Shown: positions 16,742-25,843, counted from the first letter of the stretch. The stretch is 64,000 bases of DNA from Gilvimarinus algae (GCF_030518215.1 NZ_JAULRT010000052.1:310001-374000), one strand, 5' to 3'. The notes: a model not told the origin generated them from the sequence alone. A program made the numbers and translations.

Positions 16742-16764
16742 AAAAAAGCCCCTTGCGGGGCTTT
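16742..16764 (-). terminator. Intrinsic terminator of yccA, just before tusD
   Basis: AAAGCCCC–TTGC–GGGGCTTT stem-loop; on the minus strand it is followed by a run of six T. It lies 9 bp after the yccA stop and ends 7 bp before the tusD ATG, so part of the yccA transcript should stop here. Confidence 0.8.
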
Positions 16765-16772
16765 GGAGGGAT

Positions 16773-17450
16773 TTAGTCTTCGGCCGCGCCCAGAAGATGC
16801 AGCAGGCTGGTAAAGATGTTGATGATTGAGAGGTAGAGGCTGGTGGTTGCCAGTAGGTAGTTGCGCTCACCGCCATGAATAATGGCACTCGTTTGGAACA
16901 GGATCAGCGCAGACATCAGAATGATCACACCTGCGGAAAAGGCCAAGCTCAATACCTCCAGGTGAAAGCCGAACAAAGAGGCGCCCAACAGAAGCAGCAT
17001 ACAACCGATCATTACCATCAGGCCCATGGCCACGAAGCCGTGCAGGAAGCTGAAATCCTTGCGGCTCACCAACGCATAGCCCGACAGGCCAAGGAAGGTC
17101 AGTGCGGTACCGCCCAGTGCTTGCATGACAATACCCGAACCATTGTTCATAGACAGGTAGTGATTCAAGATCGGACCCAGGCTGGCGCCAATAAGGCCAG
17201 TAAAGGCGAATACGACCACAAGGCCGGTGGCAGAATTGGCGGTTTTTGGGAGCACAAACCAGATCAAGCCGAGGGCAACCAGCGACATTACCAAGCCGGC
17301 GCCCTGACCGAGGTTCAGAGCCATGGCTGCGCCAGCAGTTACGGCACTGAATGCCAGTGTAATGGCCAACAACAAATAGGTATTGCGCAGAACACGACTG
17401 ACTTCGGCGGACTGCGCTACAGCTGAATGTACAGTGCGTATTTGTTCCAT
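16773..17450 (-). CDS. yccA: Bax inhibitor-1 family membrane protein YccA
   Basis: Inner-membrane protein of the TMBIM/BI-1 family, 225 residues with seven hydrophobic segments. E. coli YccA binds the FtsH protease complex and modulates its action on membrane proteins such as SecY. The family segments are present: LRNTYLLLAITLAFSA near the N terminus and SLYLSIINIFTSLLHLLG at the end. The ATG at 17450 is preceded by CGGAGA; a start at 17468 would add six residues upstream of that site. The order tRNA-Ser–yccA–tusE is also found in E. coli. Confidence 0.92.
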   Translation of the reverse strand: MEQIRTVHSAVAQSAEVSRVLRNTYLLLAITLAFSAVTAGAAMALNLGQGAGLVMSLVALGLIWFVLPKTANSATGLVVVFAFTGLIGASLGPILNHYLSMNNGSGIVMQALGGTALTFLGLSGYALVSRKDFSFLHGFVAMGLMVMIGCMLLLLGASLFGFHLEVLSLAFSAGVIILMSALILFQTSAIIHGGERNYLLATTSLYLSIINIFTSLLHLLGAAED

Positions 17451-17576
17451 GGTGTATCTCCGATTCAAGTTAGATCAGAAGCTATCATACAAGCTTGCCG
17501 GTGCAATGCAATATACCCGGCACTGCTTAGAGATTGGGGCTCTGCGGGAGTTCCTCAAGGGGCAAAAATCGGGTAT

Positions 17577-17603
17577 AAAAAAAAGCGCCTGGTTCGGCGC
17601 TTT
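17577..17603 (-). terminator. Intrinsic terminator downstream of tRNA-Ser
   Basis: AAAGCGCC–TGGTTC–GGCGCTTT hairpin with a run of eight A on the plus strand, which is the T run for minus-strand transcription. It lies 24 bp past the tRNA 3' end and insulates it from yccA. Confidence 0.8.
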
Positions 17604-17626
17604 AATTTCTGCCCTTAGGCAGTGTA

Positions 17627-17717
17627 TGGCGGAAGGGCAGGGATTTGAACCCTGGGTAGGCTATTAACCTACGCCGGTTTTCAAGACCGGTGCATTCAAC
17701 CACTCTGCCACCCTTCC
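17627..17717 (-). tRNA. serT: tRNA-Ser (anticodon UGA)
   Basis: Minus-strand tRNA of 91 nt including an encoded CCA. The acceptor GGAAGGG pairs with CCCTTCC, the discriminator is G, the anticodon loop CTTGAAA gives anticodon TGA, and there is a long variable arm (GCGTAGGT…ACCTAC type pairing) as expected for class II serine tRNA. The T arm contains GGGTTCAAATCCC. Adjacent to yccA as in E. coli serT. Confidence 0.96.
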
Positions 17718-17841
17718 GAAGTGGGGCAGATTATACATGGGTTTTTCTCAGGAGCAAGCGCCCCAGTAAAAAAACTCTGTCTTTTCCTACGCTTGCGGCC
17801 GTTTTATTGATGTCGAATTTTTTACTAGCTGCATTGACTAT

Positions 17842-17867
17842 AAAAAAACCGGGCAGTTGCCCGGTTT
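17842..17867 (-). terminator. Intrinsic terminator of rne
   Basis: AAACCGGGCA–GT–TGCCCGGTTT hairpin with seven A on the left, the T run for minus-strand transcripts. It begins 32 bp after the rne stop. Confidence 0.82.
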
Positions 17868-17898
17868 TCAGTGTAGCCAGAACAGCGCTTACCAGTGT

Positions 17899-20800
17899 CT
17901 ACTGACTCTGCTCACTCGCTGAGCTCTTGGCTACGCGGGGATCGTTCACCGGTCGTGCCAGTGGGCGAGGGTTGTGGGCCACTCGCGCCGGCTGACTGGT
18001 GTCCAGCGCCCTAGGAAGCGGGCGGCTGCGCGTTTCGGTCAAAATGCGCACCTGTTGCACGGGGCGTGGCGACACTCTTGGGTCGTTGGTGGCCCGAGTA
18101 TATGCCGCAACGGGTTTTCTGTCGCCGTTTTTATCGGCGATGGTCAGCCCTGCCTCTGGCTTGTCTTGGGCGTCACTTTGCTCGATTACCGCGGGGGTGT
18201 CCTGTGCCTCTTGTTGGGCTTCTTTTTGCTCCTCAGTCTGCTCGGCAAGGGGCGTTTTCGGAGCCGCTTCCGCTTCTGCGGATTCGCTGGGCTGAGCGGG
18301 TGGCGTCTTGTCGTCATTGATACTGACGGCAGGCGCCTCCTCGCTCACCACTTCGGCTTGCGCCGGGGCGTCAGTTGCCACCGCTAACTCTTCGGGGGGA
18401 GCCTCAACTGGTTGAGTCGATGGACTTGCCTCGGTAGTCGCTGTCGTGTCCGCTTTCACGGCCTTAGCAGAAGCGTCGACAGAGTCTTTGGGGTTCTCCT
18501 CAAGGCTTTGTTCGGCGGCGTCATTGACCGCTACGCCAGAGGCTTCAGCGGCGGGCGCAGCGTTCTTATACGGTTCGTCGGCTCGATCCGAGCCTGCCTC
18601 GTCTTCACGGCGGTTCGGGCGGCGTTTGTCGGCGCGTTCTGCTCCTTCAGGCCGGTCCTGGTTGCTGTTATTTGCGGCGCGCTTCGAGCGGACATCGGGC
18701 TGCGAGTCTCCGACATTTTCCTGGTCTTGCCCAGCGTCTTGCTGAGCATCAATGGCCTGGTTGACCTGATCGTTCAGGTTTTGCTCTTCGGCGGTATCGC
18801 TGCGACGGCGGCGGCGTTGATTTCCACGACGACGACCCGATGGACGCTTGGGTGGGCGCTGCTCGTTACTGTCTGCCTGTTGGCTATCCTCAGGTGCTGG
18901 TGTTACCTCAGCGGCTACCTGACCCTGCTGAGCGTCGCTTTGCTGGCGTTGTTCGTCACGGTTGCGATTGCGTCCGCGACTGCGTCCTCGGCGCCCACGA
19001 CCAGAGCGGTTGTCGCCGCGTTCGGCGTTGTTCTGGTTTTCATCGTTTTCTTTGTCCTGGGCGTCTCTGGGCTTGCCGCGGCCTTTTGCGTCCTTGCCGC
19101 CCTTGGCGGGCTTGCTGTCACGCTCATCGCTTGAGCCGCCACCTTTGCGGCCGCGATTTTGCGGTTTGCCGCGACGGTTGCGCTGATTGGGTTTAGGCTT
19201 GTTGCGCTTGTCTTTCGGTGTTTCTTCTTCCGACTCAAACAGACCCTGGAGCCAGCTGATTAGCCGAGCGATGACGCCCGGGGTGGGCTTTTCAACCGGT
19301 GCCGGCGCCTGCTCAGTGGGGGCCGTCGGCTGTACCAGTGGGCGCGGGATATTGATCGGCGCTTCGTCCGTGACCTGCTCCTGCTCACTGTGGTCGTCTG
19401 AGGCCACAATTTTGTAACTGGTTTCCAGTGTGCCTTCGTCATCATCGCGCAGGCGCTGCACCTCAAAGTGCGGCGTCATCATTTCGGCATTGGGCACTAC
19501 CACAACGCGAGTGTTATTGCGCTGCTCAATATTGAAAATGGTTTTGCGCTTTTCGTTGAGCAGATAGGTCGCCACAGAGGTGGGCGCAATTGCGCGAATC
19601 TCGGCACTACGTTCTTTTTGCGCTTCTTCTTCAACGAGGCGCAAAATGGACAATGCCAGCGAACGGGTGCCGCGAATGGTGCCCTGACCGTTACAGCGCG
19701 GGCACACTTTTGAGTGCACTTCGCCGAGTGATGGGCGCAAGCGCTGGCGTGACATTTCCAGAAGGCCGAAGCGGGAGATGCGACCGATCTGAACGCGGGC
19801 GCGATCCATGGCCAGTGCATCGCGAATGCGGTTTTCCACTTCGCGCTGATTGCGGGTTGCCTGCATATCGATGAAGTCGATCACGACCAGACCGCCCATG
19901 TCGCGCAGGCGAAGTTGGCGAGCGATTTCGTCAGCGGCTTCAAGGTTGGTTTGCAGCGCTGTCTCTTCGATGTCGCCGCCTTTGGTGGCGCGTGAAGAGT
20001 TAATGTCAATTGACACCAATGCTTCGGTCACATCGATAACGATGGAACCGCCCGAGGGCAATTTTACTTCGCGCTGAAAGGCTGTCTCGATCTGACTCTC
20101 GATCTGATAGCGGTTAAAAAGCGGAATGTCGTCTTGGTACAGCTTGACCTTACTACCGAAGTTAGGCATGACTTGGCGAATAAAGCCTGAGGCCAACTCA
20201 AAAGATTCTTTGTTGTCGACAATCACTTCGCCGATATCCTGGCGCAGGTAGTCGCGGATGGCGCGAATGATGACGTTGCTTTCCTGGAACAGGAAAGTAG
20301 GTGCCTTACAGCTTTTGGCGCCCTGGTCGATGGACTCCCAGAGTTGCAGCAGGTAGTTTAAATCCCACTGCAGTTCCTCGGCGCTGCGACCGACGCCGGC
20401 GGTACGGATAATAATGCCCATGCCGTTGGGGATAGTGATTTTGCTCAGCGCATCGCGCAGCTCGGCGCGGTCTTCGCCCTCAATACGGCGGGAAATGCCA
20501 CCGGCGCGAGGATTGTTGGGCATAAGCACCAGATAGCGTCCTGCCAGGCTGATAAAAGTGGTCAGAGCTGCGCCCTTATTGCCGCGCTCTTCTTTATCCA
20601 CTTGCACTATGACTTCAGTGCCTTCCTTGACGACCTCTTTGATTTTTACGCGACCATCGCTGTCGCCGGACGACTTACTGAAATACTCGCGGGAAATTTC
20701 TTTGAGGGGAAGAAAGCCGTGACGCTCTGCGCCATAGTCGACAAAAGCCGCTTCAAGGCTGGGTTCTACTCGGGTGATGCGGCCTTTATAAATGTTGGCC

Positions 20801-20913
20801 TTTTTCTGTTCGCGATTGCGGTTTTCAATGTCCAGATCGTACAGCCACTGGCCGTCAACCAGCGCTACTCGCAACTCTTCGGGCTGAGTTGCATTTATCA
20901 GCATTCTTTTCAT
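17899..20913 (-). CDS. rne: Ribonuclease E
   Basis: Endoribonuclease of the RNA degradosome; processes rRNA and tRNA and starts mRNA decay. 1004 residues from ATG at 20913, which has AGGAA before it and gives the standard N terminus [13 protein letters not shown]; the frame extends to 20952 without a ribosome site. The catalytic half holds the S1 domain (about 35–125), the DNase I-like active-site stretch ([13 protein letters not shown] near 300, FIDMQ near 345) and the zinc-link CPRCNGQG near 400. The C-terminal half is disordered, rich in Arg, Glu and Ala, with Arg clusters for RNA binding and two NDPR motifs at the very end. Inner-membrane association is typical. Transcribed divergently from rluC behind a leader of more than 500 nt. 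Confidence 0.97.
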   Translation of the reverse strand: MKRMLINATQPEELRVALVDGQWLYDLDIENRNREQKKANIYKGRITRVEPSLEAAFVDYGAERHGFLPLKEISREYFSKSSGDSDGRVKIKEVVKEGTEVIVQVDKEERGNKGAALTTFISLAGRYLVLMPNNPRAGGISRRIEGEDRAELRDALSKITIPNGMGIIIRTAGVGRSAEELQWDLNYLLQLWESIDQGAKSCKAPTFLFQESNVIIRAIRDYLRQDIGEVIVDNKESFELASGFIRQVMPNFGSKVKLYQDDIPLFNRYQIESQIETAFQREVKLPSGGSIVIDVTEALVSIDINSSRATKGGDIEETALQTNLEAADEIARQLRLRDMGGLVVIDFIDMQATRNQREVENRIRDALAMDRARVQIGRISRFGLLEMSRQRLRPSLGEVHSKVCPRCNGQGTIRGTRSLALSILRLVEEEAQKERSAEIRAIAPTSVATYLLNEKRKTIFNIEQRNNTRVVVVPNAEMMTPHFEVQRLRDDDEGTLETSYKIVASDDHSEQEQVTDEAPINIPRPLVQPTAPTEQAPAPVEKPTPGVIARLISWLQGLFESEEETPKDKRNKPKPNQRNRRGKPQNRGRKGGGSSDERDSKPAKGGKDAKGRGKPRDAQDKENDENQNNAERGDNRSGRGRRGRSRGRNRNRDEQRQQSDAQQGQVAAEVTPAPEDSQQADSNEQRPPKRPSGRRRGNQRRRRRSDTAEEQNLNDQVNQAIDAQQDAGQDQENVGDSQPDVRSKRAANNSNQDRPEGAERADKRRPNRREDEAGSDRADEPYKNAAPAAEASGVAVNDAAEQSLEENPKDSVDASAKAVKADTTATTEASPSTQPVEAPPEELAVATDAPAQAEVVSEEAPAVSINDDKTPPAQPSESAEAEAAPKTPLAEQTEEQKEAQQEAQDTPAVIEQSDAQDKPEAGLTIADKNGDRKPVAAYTRATNDPRVSPRPVQQVRILTETRSRPLPRALDTSQPARVAHNPRPLARPVNDPRVAKSSASEQSQ

Positions 20914-21576
20914 GCGTTTCCTAGTCTTTCCTGTTGGGCGCAGCCTGCCCAAGGCGACTCATCAACGCTAATAGTGTCTTGTGCAACCTTTGCTTTCTGC
21001 CGTGCTGCGTTATGCTCACGTCAGTGGTTGCCGGATTGTATTGAACTTCGTCGTCGGCCCGCTCGGAATGGGGAGTGAGAACCGAAATGTCAATATTGTC
21101 TATCTGAACCCGTTTGTTACCAATGTGACCGGTGTTGTGCCGGTCTCGACTCTTTGCCTGCCTGTGCAGTTGGCCTCGGCGGCCGTCTCTCGTATGAGTT
21201 TATCTCGGAGCCTCTGGCCCTCTCATCGTAAAAGCTCTGCCAGTGTTGGGCTTGGTATCTTTACAAAACACATTTAGCGGATCAGTCGCATTGCGCTTGC
21301 TGCGCAATGGTTTGGGTGTTCGCGCTGCCGGGTAATCCAACCGGGAGCCGGGCGCGCGTCGCACCTGTTCATCACTTTGCCGGCCCCCCGCAAACCTAAT
21401 TTGTGGGGGAGGGCCTGAGCTGGCAGCGGTATTTCCTCGCGACACGCCTTAAACGCTATGTCCGGAAACCTGCCTGTCGCAGCTGCTCCGAATATAACAG
21501 CAATGGCAAGCCCCCGCAAATTCAATTTTCGTGCCGAAGCTACCTGAGGCGGATGCTTTGCTGATAAAATGTCGCT
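20914..21576 (-). promoter_or_regulatory. rne–rluC intergenic region with the long rne leader
   Basis: 663 bp without a credible gene. Assuming the promoter at 21491–21519, the rne mRNA leader is about 570 nt. It contains a strong imperfect hairpin at 21382–21414 (GGCCCCCCGCAAA opposite TTTGTGGGGGAGGGCC). In E. coli the rne leader is 361 nt and its stem-loops let RNase E cut its own mRNA for autoregulation; a similar role is inferred here from position and length only, with no sequence match claimed. The last 60 bp before 21577 must hold the rluC promoter; GATAAAAT at 21564–21571 is a weak candidate. Confidence 0.5.
21491..21519 (-). promoter_or_regulatory. Candidate sigma-70 promoter of rne
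   Basis: On the minus strand TTGCGG (21519–21514), a 17-bp spacer and TATATT (21496–21491). Four of six bases match at -35 and five of six at -10, with ideal spacing. It faces rne and lies about 577 bp from its ATG. Confidence 0.5.
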
Positions 21577-22578
21577 ATGAGCAGTCAATTACCCCCCTCT
21601 GCCAAGTTGGATGAGCGCTTTGCCGCCGTGCAATATTGGCCGGTTGACGCCGATCAGGCCGGTCAACGCATCGATAATTACCTGGTGGCACGCCTGAAGG
21701 GGGTGCCGCGCACCCATGTGTACAAGCTGTTGCGCAAAGGGGAAGTGAGGGTTAATAAAGGAAGAATTCGTGCCGACTATCGGCTGTGCGCAGGGGATGT
21801 GGTGCGCTTGCCCCCCCTTAAGGTGGCGACCAAGGCGCCGCCCAAACAGCTCAGTCAGGGCTTGGGGCGCCAGCTTGAGGGTGCGGTGCTTTACGAAGAC
21901 GACGGCATGCTGGTAGTCAATAAGCCGCCCGGTCTCGCGGTTCATGGCGGTAGTGGCGTGAGCTTGGGGCTGATTGAGGCGCTGCGCCAGTTGCGCCCTC
22001 AGGCGCGTTACTTGGAGCTCGTGCATCGCCTGGATCGCGACACGTCAGGCTGCATCATGATTGCCAAGAAGCGCAGCTATCTGCGCCATCTGCAGCAAGC
22101 GCTCAGGGAAAAGTCCGCAGGCTCCGATACGATCACCAAGGTGTATCAAGCGTTGGTGGTGGGTCGCTGGCCGGCTCGAGCCTTAGAGGTGAAAGCGCCA
22201 CTGCTCAAACTTGAGCAATCGGATGGGCGCGAGCGTATTGTTAAGGTGCATCCGGAGGGGAAGCGCAGTCTGACTCGCTTTAATGTGTTGCGGGAGTTTC
22301 GCGAGTTTACGCTGGTTGAGGCGCGCCCCATGACCGGCAGAACCCACCAGATTCGGGTTCATGCGCAGTATAAAGGTTGCCCGTTGCTGGGGGATGAGAA
22401 GTACGGTGATGATGCCGTGAATGCGTCTATGCGCTCGCGCGGCGCCAAGCGTCTTTTCTTGCATGCCAGCGCTCTGGGTTTTCGGCTCCCCGGCGAGGGC
22501 GGGTGGGTAACGGTTGAGGCGCCTTTGTCGGCGGACTTACAGGCTGTGGTTGAGTCTCTAGCGCAGGAGGAGGGTTGA
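21577..22578 (+). CDS. rluC: 23S rRNA pseudouridine synthase RluC
   Basis: Makes pseudouridine at positions 955, 2504 and 2580 of 23S rRNA (E. coli numbering). 333 residues. An S4 RNA-binding domain (about 28–85, GQRIDNYLVARLKGVPRTHVYKLL in part) precedes the catalytic domain with the signature HRLDRDTSG at 150–158, the catalytic base being Asp153. RTHQIRVHAQ is the family's second motif. Divergent from rne, as in E. coli and Pseudomonas. The HAD hydrolase gene follows after 3 bp. Confidence 0.95.
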   Translation: MSSQLPPSAKLDERFAAVQYWPVDADQAGQRIDNYLVARLKGVPRTHVYKLLRKGEVRVNKGRIRADYRLCAGDVVRLPPLKVATKAPPKQLSQGLGRQLEGAVLYEDDGMLVVNKPPGLAVHGGSGVSLGLIEALRQLRPQARYLELVHRLDRDTSGCIMIAKKRSYLRHLQQALREKSAGSDTITKVYQALVVGRWPARALEVKAPLLKLEQSDGRERIVKVHPEGKRSLTRFNVLREFREFTLVEARPMTGRTHQIRVHAQYKGCPLLGDEKYGDDAVNASMRSRGAKRLFLHASALGFRLPGEGGWVTVEAPLSADLQAVVESLAQEEG

Positions 22579-22581
22579 GAT

Positions 22582-23232
22582 TTGTTGTACATTTTTGATT
22601 GGGACGGCACCCTAAGCGACTCTACCGGCACTATTGTGACGGCCATGCAGCGGGCCGCTGAAGATATCGGCTGGCAGCGTCCCGGCACCGAGTCGGTGCG
22701 CAATATTATAGGCCTCGGCTTGCCTGAGGCGCTGGAGACGCTCTACCCAGGTATCGCAAGTCAGGATATGCTGGCGATCCGCGATCGCTACCGCCACCAT
22801 TACTTGACGCTCGATCAGGCTAGCCCTGCTGAGTTCTATCCCCGTGTATTGGATTCGCTCGACCGGCTCAGAAGCGAGGGGCATTTGCTTGCCGTTGCAA
22901 CGGGCAAAAGTCGCAATGGTTTAGATCGTGTTTTTGAGGCGCTCGACCTACAGGGCTTTTTCCACGCGAGCCGGTGCGCCGATGAGACGGCTTCCAAGCC
23001 GGACCCGTTGATGCTGCACCAGCTGCTCGATGAGCTGGCTATGCCTGCAGAGCAGGCGGTCATGGTGGGTGACACAGAGTACGACATGGATATGGCCAGG
23101 CGTGCGCCCATGGCGAGAATTGCGGTTAGCTATGGCGCACACGCGCCGGAGCGGCTGATCGCCTATGAACCCGCTCTGTGCATGAGCTGCTTTTCTGAAA
23201 TTCTCGGTTGGCGGCCTGTGGGCGCTGCTTGA
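22582..23232 (+). CDS. HAD-superfamily hydrolase (phosphoglycolate phosphatase-like)
   Basis: 216 residues, HAD subfamily IA. Motif I is FDWDGTLSDS with nucleophile Asp6 and acid Asp8; motif II is AVATGK; motif III/IV is SKPDPLML and MVGDTEYDMDMA. The cap is small and helical. It probably hydrolyses a phosphate monoester; the substrate is unknown. The start is TTG at 22582 (or the next codon, also TTG), with GGAGGAGGG upstream; no ATG lies near the conserved N terminus. Three bases after rluC, so in the same operon; the pairing rluC–HAD is shared with Pseudomonas. Confidence 0.88.
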   Translation: MLYIFDWDGTLSDSTGTIVTAMQRAAEDIGWQRPGTESVRNIIGLGLPEALETLYPGIASQDMLAIRDRYRHHYLTLDQASPAEFYPRVLDSLDRLRSEGHLLAVATGKSRNGLDRVFEALDLQGFFHASRCADETASKPDPLMLHQLLDELAMPAEQAVMVGDTEYDMDMARRAPMARIAVSYGAHAPERLIAYEPALCMSCFSEILGWRPVGAA

Positions 23233-23233
23233 A

Positions 23234-23839
23234 CTAAGTGTTATTACGGGTGTTCGGGGGCGCGAGCAGGTCGATCCCCGCGTCGTACAGCAGTCGGGTG
23301 AGGGCGATCAACGGAAGGCCGATAAGGGTGTTGGGGTCATCGCCGGCCAGCTGCTCAAACAGCGCAATGCCCAGCGACTCGCACTTAAAGCTCCCGGCGC
23401 AGTCGTAGGGCTTGTCGCGCTGAAGATAATACTCGATTTGGGTGTCGTTTAGGCGGCGAAACCGCGCGGCATAACTTTCGACGGCGCTCCAGCGGCGCCC
23501 GGTGGCGCTGTCGTACACACAAAGACCGGTGTAAACATCCAGACTTTGACCACTGCAGGCCTTGAGCTGGGCTCGCGCCCGCTCGTGGGAGCCGGGTTTG
23601 TCGAGCATAACACCATTGAGGCTGGCCACCTGGTCTGAACCGATGATCAGGTGATCGGGGTGTGCGGCGGCTAAAGCCGCCGCCTTGGCCTCGGCCAACC
23701 GAAGCGCTCGATCCTTGGGGGCTTCGGCTGGTAGAGGGGTTTCATCCAGGTTCGGGGCCGTCCATTGAAAGTCAACGCCGAGCCTGCTCAGGAGCGCTCG
23801 GCGGTAGGGGGAGCTTGAGGCGAGGAGAATTTCTCTCAT
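23234..23839 (-). CDS. yceF: Maf-family nucleotide pyrophosphatase (YceF type)
   Basis: House-cleaning enzyme that hydrolyses modified nucleoside triphosphates, for the YceF branch m7GTP. 201 residues. N-terminal LASSSPYRRALLSRLG, the catalytic Asp in IIGSDQVASLNG, and the C-terminal DPNTLIGLPL are Maf signatures. It is on the minus strand and convergent with the HAD gene (stops 1 bp apart), whereas in E. coli it reads opposite to rluC as well. Cytoplasmic. Confidence 0.93.
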   Translation of the reverse strand: MREILLASSSPYRRALLSRLGVDFQWTAPNLDETPLPAEAPKDRALRLAEAKAAALAAAHPDHLIIGSDQVASLNGVMLDKPGSHERARAQLKACSGQSLDVYTGLCVYDSATGRRWSAVESYAARFRRLNDTQIEYYLQRDKPYDCAGSFKCESLGIALFEQLAGDDPNTLIGLPLIALTRLLYDAGIDLLAPPNTRNNT

Positions 23840-24001
23840 AAGGTCAAATGCTCTTTGAGTGTCCGCACCGGGTGCCGCTTATTGGCGGCCATTCTATGAA
23901 ATTTCTCCGGGATATGCCCGTTTATCGGCCTTGGCGGAGGCAGGCGCCCCGCTTTTTGCCCGCAAACCCTTGAAAAACTTGGTGTTGGTGGTCAATTTTC
24001 T

Positions 24002-24030
24002 TTGACACCGGGGGTTTGTATCCCTATTAT
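24002..24030 (+). promoter_or_regulatory. Near-consensus sigma-70 promoter of the yceD–rpmF–plsX operon
   Basis: TTGACA at 24002–24007, a 17-bp spacer, TATTAT at 24025–24030: six of six and five of six matches. The yceD ATG starts only 10 bp after the -10 box, so the mRNA should have a leader of at most a few bases. Confidence 0.75.
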
Positions 24031-24039
24031 TGCGCGCTT

Positions 24040-24582
24040 ATGTCTCAAGCACCCTCAAGCAAGCCTTTGCCGCGCCGCGGAGATCCGCGCAAATACGCCC
24101 AGCAGGGTGTCGAGCTGGCTGGTATTGTGGCTCTTGAGGCGCTGCCGCGATTGCGCGATGCGGTGGCAGGCGAGGGTGCGGAGTTTTCGGCGCTCTTGTC
24201 TTTCCGAGTTGATGAGCAAGGCAAAAGAGTGCTCGAAGGATCGGTTGAGGGGGTGGTGAGTGTGATTTGCCAGCGCTGCCTCGAGCCGGTGGATTTGCCT
24301 CTGAGCTGCCACATCCGTCTCGGTATAATGTGGGGTGAGGATCAGGCTCGGGCCTTGTCCCGGGATCTGGACCCCTGGATTGTCGGTGAGGGGCAGGCTG
24401 ATCTCTACGAGATTGTAGAGGAAGAGCTGTTACTGAGCCTGCCGGCGGTGGCCTACCACGATTACGCGTGTGTTGCCGAAGAAAAGTTCGTCAGCGAGGC
24501 ACCGGAGGCGGCTAGGGCGCAAGAGTCCAAGCCAAACCCGTTTCAAGTTCTGGAGCAACTCAAAGGAACGCCGAAAAAGTAG
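24040..24582 (+). CDS. yceD: YceD/DUF177 family protein (23S rRNA accumulation protein)
   Basis: 180 residues from ATG at 24040. The family is needed in plants and E. coli for normal 23S rRNA levels and always precedes rpmF. Seen here: the CQRCLEP segment near residue 75, a possible metal-binding CxxC, and the C-terminal PNPFQVLEQLK. A TTG at 24016 is in frame but lies within the -10 region of the promoter described at 24002–24030, so it cannot be the start if that promoter is used. No Shine-Dalgarno sequence precedes the ATG, consistent with a nearly leaderless mRNA. Confidence 0.9.
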   Translation: MSQAPSSKPLPRRGDPRKYAQQGVELAGIVALEALPRLRDAVAGEGAEFSALLSFRVDEQGKRVLEGSVEGVVSVICQRCLEPVDLPLSCHIRLGIMWGEDQARALSRDLDPWIVGEGQADLYEIVEEELLLSLPAVAYHDYACVAEEKFVSEAPEAARAQESKPNPFQVLEQLKGTPKK

Positions 24583-24636
24583 AGTCATCTACCAGAGGCG
24601 CCCCGGCTTCAGTTTATTGTTATATAGGAGTTAATC

Positions 24637-24819
24637 ATGGCCGTTCAACAAAATAGAAAGACACGTTCCAAGCGCGGCATGCGTCGCTCACACGACGCTC
24701 TGACCGGGCAGGCACTGTCTGTCGATCCTACTAGTGGTGAAAAGCATCTGCGTCACCACGTTAGCGCCGACGGTTTCTACCGTGGCCGCAAGGTGATCGA
24801 TAAAGCATCAGACGAGTAA
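24637..24819 (+). CDS. rpmF: 50S ribosomal protein L32
   Basis: 60 residues, basic, with the L32 start [19 protein letters not shown] and the C-terminal GFYRGRKVI. It has no cysteine, so it is the zinc-independent form. A good AGGAG precedes the ATG. Follows yceD by 54 bp and precedes plsX by 28 bp, the standard order. Confidence 0.97.
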   Translation: MAVQQNRKTRSKRGMRRSHDALTGQALSVDPTSGEKHLRHHVSADGFYRGRKVIDKASDE

Positions 24820-24847
24820 TCGTGTTCGGCAATAAGACGATTTAACA

Positions 24848-25843
24848 TTGTCTGAAGCAATACGACTGGCACTCGATGCTATGAGCGGGGACTTCGGTCC
24901 CCGCATTACTATTCCCGCAGCGCTGATCTATGCGCAGGATGCCCCTGACGTCCAGATCCAGCTTTATGGCGATCCGGACCTTATCCGGGGCACAGCACAA
25001 GGGCCGTTGCCGGCCAATGTCACAGTGCACCCCTCCGAAACCGTTGTTCCTATGGATGCCGATCCTCGCCAGGCCCTGCGCCAGGGGGCAGGCTCCTCTA
25101 TGTGGCGGTCGCTAGAGGCGTTGGCCTCAGGCGATGCCAACGCCTGTGTCAGTGCGGGTAACAGTGGCGCTTTGCTGCTGATTAGCCGGCGGGTAGTTGG
25201 CGGTATCGAAGGCGTGGAGGTACCGGCGTTTTGCAAAGCCATGCCCGTTGAGTCTGGACACACATTGATGCTGGATCTGGGGGCGAACTTACACTGCAGC
25301 AGTGCTCAGCTACTGCAATTTGCGCGCATGGGGCATATTCTGGCCGAGTCGGCTGGCGTAAGGTCGCCGCGTGTTGGGCTGCTTAATATCGGCAGCGAGG
25401 CGGGCAAGGGCACCAAGATCATTCGCGATGCGGCCGAGTTGATGGGCGCGTGCAATGAGCTGAATTTCTGCGGTTATGTGGAGGCTGACTCCATCTACAC
25501 CGGCGTGGTTGAGGTGATTGTCTGCGACGGTTTCAGTGGCAATATCGCCTTAAAAACCAGCGAGGGTGTTGCCCGGCTTATTTCCAGGCGTATTGAGAAG
25601 AGCTTTTCTTCTGGTTGGGGTCGGCTCGGAGGGCTGCTGATGTGGCCGATTCTCAGGCGTTGGCGAGCAGAACTGAACCCCGACGCCTATAATGGCGCGG
25701 TGCTTGCGGGCCTTGCCGGCACCGTGATCAAGAGTCATGGCGGCGCCGGTATCGCGGCCACTGTCAATGCGCTCAGCCTCGCCTGTGAACAGGCGAGGTT
25801 GGGTGTTCCGACGAGAATCACCCGGGCGCTAACGTCTGGCTAA
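24848..25843 (+). CDS. plsX: Phosphate acyltransferase PlsX
   Basis: Converts acyl-ACP to acyl-phosphate at the inner face of the membrane, the first step of PlsX/PlsY phospholipid synthesis. 331 residues. Family segments: LALDAMSGDFGP at the N terminus, SAGNSGALLL near 100, and LLNIGSEAGKG near 175. The start is TTG at 24848; the first ATG in frame is inside the conserved LDAMSGD motif, so TTG is required. fabD follows after 62 bp, without fabH between them, as in Pseudomonas. Confidence 0.95.
   Translation: MSEAIRLALDAMSGDFGPRITIPAALIYAQDAPDVQIQLYGDPDLIRGTAQGPLPANVTVHPSETVVPMDADPRQALRQGAGSSMWRSLEALASGDANACVSAGNSGALLLISRRVVGGIEGVEVPAFCKAMPVESGHTLMLDLGANLHCSSAQLLQFARMGHILAESAGVRSPRVGLLNIGSEAGKGTKIIRDAAELMGACNELNFCGYVEADSIYTGVVEVIVCDGFSGNIALKTSEGVARLISRRIEKSFSSGWGRLGGLLMWPILRRWRAELNPDAYNGAVLAGLAGTVIKSHGGAGIAATVNALSLACEQARLGVPTRITRALTSG

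Noticed and set aside
18412-19134. 240-codon hydrophobic frame on the plus strand inside rne
   Set aside because: Antisense to the Ala/Glu/Arg-rich tail of RNase E; reverse-complement Ala/Arg/Asp codons give long runs of Val, Leu and Ala that imitate a membrane protein.
21200-21588. Two minus-strand frames of 81 and 104 codons upstream of rne
   Set aside because: They fall in the predicted rne leader and promoter, overlap each other and show no protein-like conservation pattern that I can recognise.
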